In this document: positions 4,431 through 7,663 of the stretch, piece by piece
Numbering within the stretch: position 1 is the first letter of the stretch
Layout of the letters: each line of letters starts with the position of its first letter
Notes under the pieces: generated by a model
Told to the model about the DNA's origin: nothing
Databases searched by the model: none
What the model saw: the letters and a program-made list of their open reading frames with translations, nothing else
Made by a program: the position numbers and the translations under genes
From: UKL13-2 sp043768625
GTDB lineage: Bacteria; Pseudomonadota; Gammaproteobacteria; Burkholderiales; Usitatibacteraceae
Length of the DNA: 7,663 bases
Direction: 5' to 3'
Assembly: GCA_043768625.1 (NCBI GenBank)
Contig: JAYVKG010000251.1
Location: forward strand, 1-7,663

Positions 4431-7160
4431 TTACTTAAACGCATATGCAAGCTTGCCGTAGAAAACACGGCCCAGTGCGTCGCCGTAACGCGGATCATAG
4501 CCCACCTGGAATGATTGGCCTTGACGCGATGCCGGCGGATCGCGGTCTAACAAATTCTTCACGCCCAGCACCACCGTCAGACCCTTGAAGCCGGTCCAGA
4601 TGCCTTGTGCGTCGTAGGTGTCGACGTTGCCAACTCGACGCGGTGCGGTGGCACCGGTGGTGTCATCGCGATAGCCAAGCACAAAATTCTGCGAAAGCGA
4701 TGCCGACCAAACGCCACTGGTCCAGCCAGCCGACAGCAAGTGGCGCCAGCGCGAGATTGCCCCGTTGTCGGAAGTGAAGTTACCGGAATTGTTGAAGAAC
4801 GTGCCGTTTACCTCGTTTTGATACTCATACTTGGTAATGTAGGTGCCTTCAATGCCAAACTTGAACTTGCCAAACGGCGTGTTGTGGCTGCTGGACGCAG
4901 AAACGTCGACACCGGACAGCCGGTAGATGCCGAGGTTTTCGGTGATCTGCAACACGGTGCTGATCGCACATGGAATATTTGCCGGGGTCGGCGCGCCGGG
5001 TAAGTCATTGGTGCATGCGCCGCCCGCAGCGCGGCCAAAACGGACAAATTTGTTATCGCCGTATTTAGCAAAGTTGTTGTACAGCGTGTTGTCACCCAGA
5101 GTTCCGATTGAACTCTTGCGTTCGATCCAGTAGTAATCGATGCCCAGCGACAATCCGGCAGCCGGCTCGAAAACGAAGCCAACCGTGCCCTGCCGCGATT
5201 TTTCAGGCTGCAGATTGCGGTTGCCGCCGACCTGGTTGATGGTCTGCGCATCGCACTCGGTATCCTGAACGAAATTGTTCGCCGGAAGAAAGCAGCGTAG
5301 CGGGTCGCTATGATCGTCTGCCGTATTGCTGTTGTAACGTGCGACATACAAATCAGGTAGCGAAGGCGCACGGAAACCGGTGTTGTATGAGCCTCGTACC
5401 AGCCACGCCTTGCTCGGGGTCCAGCGGATGGCGATCTTGGGGTTGGTGGAATTGCCAAAATCGGAGTAATGGTCGGTGCGCACCGCGAAGGTGGCTTCCA
5501 CCTCTTTTGTGATCGGGGCGACAAACTCGGCAAAAAACGCGGTTACCTTGCGGTCAGCGCTGGCACCCGGATAATTACCACCGCCGCCCAACACATCCCC
5601 CGATGAAAGCACCGCGGCTGGACGATCATTGAATTTTTCCTTGCGTGCTTCCGCGCCCAATGCCATCGATAACATACCGGCGGGCAATTTCAGCAGCTCC
5701 GTCGAACCCTTGATGTCAAACGAGTCCACTGTGCCCTTGGACTGCCGCACTTCGCCCAATATCTTGGCGGTATTCAACACCGCTTGTCCGGCCGCGTCCT
5801 GGCCGCTCGTCGTGAATACATTGACCGCGCCGGTCAGGATTGCAGCACGCAAGCGCGCTTCGGATAAATAGCCATCGGTATAGCGGTCACTCACTTTGCT
5901 TTCAGCGTGGTTGAAGGCGGTATCGTATTCCCACGCACCAAATGACCCTTTGGCACCAACCACGAAGCGTGATTGCTCCGATGTCGCTTGATCTGTGCGT
6001 CGACCTGCATCCTTGCCGCGCCAGGCAATGGCTAAGTCGCCGGTTGGCGTTGCCAGAGAGCCGTCCGGACGTCGAAACGGGGCGGGATAAAATTTACTGC
6101 TCGCCGGAAAGATAATCGGGCGGTCACCGGCAGCACTGAAATCGTTAATTGGTGTTTCAGAGGAAGCGTAGGTAGCCTTGTTCTCACTGTAGGTATATTC
6201 GCCAAACAGCTGATTGTCAGCGTTCAGTTGAAAAGTTGCGCGCGCAACCGCACCTTTGCGTTCGATCGGCGGAAAGATGTCCAGTGCCGATGTGTAGTCG
6301 TAGCGGCAATTGCGGTTTGATTGCTCGACAATGAAATAGGAGCCTTTGGCCGGCAAACAACCAATAGCAGCGGTCGGGTTGCCACGCCCCGGACCGGAAC
6401 GAATATTGGCCGGATAAGCATTGCCACTGGTCTTGACCTGATCGAGATCAGGACGCAGGCCGGTCTTGGCGAAATTGCGCTGGCTGGCGGCGACTGCGTC
6501 GGATTTTTCCTTGTCCAGCGAGATCAACACATTAAAGCGATCCTTGCTGAGGTCGCCATATCCACCGGTGAGCGTGTATTTTTCGTCATCGCCACCACCG
6601 CGTTTGACCTTGGTTTTGAAATAGGAACCCTCGATACCCTGATAGTCCTTGCGCAAGATGAAATTGACCACGCCACCGATCGCATCGGTGCCATATACCG
6701 CCGAGGCACCGTCTTTAAGGATTTCAACGCGCTCGATGGCAGCAAGCGGAATCGAGTTGACGTCAACCGCTGCGCCTTGAAAAGCGTAGTTGGCCAGGCG
6801 TCGGCCATTCAACAATACCAATGTATTGTTAGGACCCAGACCGCGCAACGAAGCACCGGCAAAGCCGGGGGTCAACCCATCGCCAACCCCGTTCGAAATG
6901 TTGACCGTAGCGCCGCTATTGAGCTGTAACTTGTCGAGCAGTTCAGCGGCATTGGTAGCACCGGTTTTTTCGATATCCTCGCGCTTGTAAATGGTAATCG
7001 GCAGCGCACTCTCGCCTTCAATGCGCTTGATATTAGAACCGGTCACTTCAACCTTGTCGATCTTTTGTGGTTGCTGGGCCATGCCACTGGTAGCGATGGC
7101 ACCGACGACGATGCCCATGCTGGCTTGCATGACTGCAAACGGCAGAGATTTCATTTTCAT
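4431..7160 (-). CDS. TonB-dependent outer-membrane receptor
   Basis: This 909-residue protein is a TonB-dependent receptor that would import a ligand across the outer membrane using energy from TonB-ExbBD. A signal peptide covers 1-28 (basic start, hydrophobic core MGIVVGAIATSGMA, cleavage before QQPQK). A TonB-box-like segment IDKVEVTGSNIKR follows at 34-46. The plug domain spans about 45-175, with ASLRGLGPNNTLVLLNGRRL (103-122), ERVEILKDGASAVYGTDAIG and GVVNFILR. The rest is the 22-strand barrel, with typical elements GFRAPSLPDLY (595-605), NRNLQPEKS (647-655) and NLLDRDPP (869-876). There is no STN domain, so it is not a sigma-regulator transducer. Six cysteines form three local pairs (268/285, 623/636, 716/731). 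It ends in AYAFK, a Lys after the usual terminal aromatic. I chose the ATG at 7160 because the signal peptide begins there, with AAGGG upstream; the frame is open to 7217. No Fur-box-like sequence or transport neighbours are seen, so the ligand is unknown. Confidence 0.96.
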   Translation of the reverse strand: MKMKSLPFAVMQASMGIVVGAIATSGMAQQPQKIDKVEVTGSNIKRIEGESALPITIYKREDIEKTGATNAAELLDKLQLNSGATVNISNGVGDGLTPGFAGASLRGLGPNNTLVLLNGRRLANYAFQGAAVDVNSIPLAAIERVEILKDGASAVYGTDAIGGVVNFILRKDYQGIEGSYFKTKVKRGGGDDEKYTLTGGYGDLSKDRFNVLISLDKEKSDAVAASQRNFAKTGLRPDLDQVKTSGNAYPANIRSGPGRGNPTAAIGCLPAKGSYFIVEQSNRNCRYDYTSALDIFPPIERKGAVARATFQLNADNQLFGEYTYSENKATYASSETPINDFSAAGDRPIIFPASSKFYPAPFRRPDGSLATPTGDLAIAWRGKDAGRRTDQATSEQSRFVVGAKGSFGAWEYDTAFNHAESKVSDRYTDGYLSEARLRAAILTGAVNVFTTSGQDAAGQAVLNTAKILGEVRQSKGTVDSFDIKGSTELLKLPAGMLSMALGAEARKEKFNDRPAAVLSSGDVLGGGGNYPGASADRKVTAFFAEFVAPITKEVEATFAVRTDHYSDFGNSTNPKIAIRWTPSKAWLVRGSYNTGFRAPSLPDLYVARYNSNTADDHSDPLRCFLPANNFVQDTECDAQTINQVGGNRNLQPEKSRQGTVGFVFEPAAGLSLGIDYYWIERKSSIGTLGDNTLYNNFAKYGDNKFVRFGRAAGGACTNDLPGAPTPANIPCAISTVLQITENLGIYRLSGVDVSASSSHNTPFGKFKFGIEGTYITKYEYQNEVNGTFFNNSGNFTSDNGAISRWRHLLSAGWTSGVWSASLSQNFVLGYRDDTTGATAPRRVGNVDTYDAQGIWTGFKGLTVVLGVKNLLDRDPPASRQGQSFQVGYDPRYGDALGRVFYGKLAYAFK

Positions 7161-7663
7161 GGAAGAACCCTTTTTTTTAGTGATCGAACAATTGTGCTGA
7201 CTGATTTCGCAAGGCAAATGTCGCGCTGAAAGTTAGCCGCTAGCGCCGGGTATCGCGCATCACACTGCCCCGGGTTGCAACGCTTTCCGGCGACCTCAGC
7301 GCGATGCGCGTTAACTTTTTGTATTAGGGTCGTCACCCCGCGCTGCCCAAGATTATCCACACTAATGTCACATTTTGCTCAACTTGCCAAACACTGTTGC
7401 ACAGACGCAACAAGATGCCTCCGCTCGCGTTGTCGGGAACGGTTGGTCAAGCGATCACCGCCGGTGTCTGTGCGATACCGTCCACCAGCCCCCAAGAAAA
7501 CGTAAGCTCTATCTGATAATGCATTTGGTCGGCGCGAAAATTTGTGGAATGCTGCGCGGGCGAAAGATTTTGGCACCATCTATTGTCACCCACCGAAGCG
7601 GCACCCAAATCGTGACTGCGCTGGCGCCTATTTTTCGCGTTCGTTCCTCGTGCAGCGTTTTTT
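7161..7663. other. upstream region of receptor gene, no gene recognised
   Basis: About 500 bases with no open frame I recognise on either strand. It should contain the receptor promoter. The best candidate on the minus strand is TTGAGC (7382-7377) and GATAAT (7357-7352), but the 19-base spacing is long and the leader would be about 185 bases. I see no Fur-box-like repeat and no cobalamin-riboswitch core (no GCCACTG element). A 6-bp hairpin (TGTTGC, 6-base loop, GCAACA, 7395-7412) is present. An AT-rich TGATAAT element lies near 7513-7519 on the plus strand without a convincing -35. Confidence 0.45.
7353..7361 (+). promoter_or_regulatory. DnaA-box-like site TTATCCACA
   Basis: A perfect 9-base match to the DnaA box consensus TTATNCACA in the receptor upstream region. 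Only one strong copy is visible and there is no AT-rich unwinding region or dnaA/dnaN gene, so it is not an origin. It overlaps the weak receptor promoter candidate. A single 9-mer can easily occur by chance. Confidence 0.25.

Noticed and set aside
4808..5533. A 241-codon minus-strand open frame inside the receptor gene.
   Set aside because: It is an alternate frame of the receptor, rich in Arg, Ser, Pro and Thr with no domain, while the receptor frame has clear family motifs throughout.
1491..7316. A 12-base word TGCGCGTTAACT shared between about 1490-1501 and 7305-7316.
   Set aside because: A few shared 12-mers are expected by chance in a window this long, and the flanks do not match.
7395..7412. 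A 6-bp hairpin (TGTTGC/GCAACA) as a terminator or small RNA.
   Set aside because: The stem is short, there is no T-tract on either strand, and no promoter is evident for a small RNA.

Overview
The window looks like chromosomal DNA from a Gram-negative proteobacterium, most likely a betaproteobacterium of the Burkholderiales/Oxalobacteraceae type. The reasons are an outer-membrane TonB-dependent receptor with a signal peptide, an NfeD/stomatin-like pair whose SPFH sequence resembles Burkholderiales members, a YccU-like CoA-binding protein of betaproteobacterial appearance, and moderate-to-high GC with GC-rich third codon positions. The taxonomic guess is inference from remembered family sequences, not a search result.

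All five confident genes are on the minus strand, so transcription runs from the right edge to the left. From right to left: an apparently gene-free stretch (7161-7663) with one consensus DnaA-box-like site; a large TonB-dependent receptor (4431-7160) closed by a strong rho-independent terminator (4386-4405); a small CoA-binding Rossmann protein (3798-4256) whose upstream region carries an 8-bp inverted repeat; a two-gene operon of NfeD (3157-3603) and an SPFH/stomatin-like protein (1757-2743), preceded by a sigma70-like promoter and an 8-bp inverted repeat; a 758-bp region (999-1756) without an intact recognised gene, which may contain a decayed fragment of a periplasmic binding protein; and an epoxide-hydrolase-type alpha/beta hydrolase (129-989). 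The first 128 bases hold nothing I can name.

The NfeD and SPFH proteins are expected to work together in the inner membrane, where stomatin/flotillin-like oligomers and their NfeD partners organise membrane microdomains. The receptor, the CoA-binding protein and the hydrolase are separate units with no visible shared pathway. The receptor has no adjacent TonB, ABC-transporter or sigma/anti-sigma genes, so its substrate cannot be inferred from context.

I found no phage, insertion sequence, CRISPR array, toxin-antitoxin pair, defence island or other evident new system. The most unusual feature is an open 138-codon stretch between nfeD and the SPFH start. It begins with an ATG overlapping the nfeD stop codon (TGATG), has coding-like composition and an N-terminal hydrophobic segment, and runs in frame into the SPFH protein, so a longer 466-residue isoform is possible.
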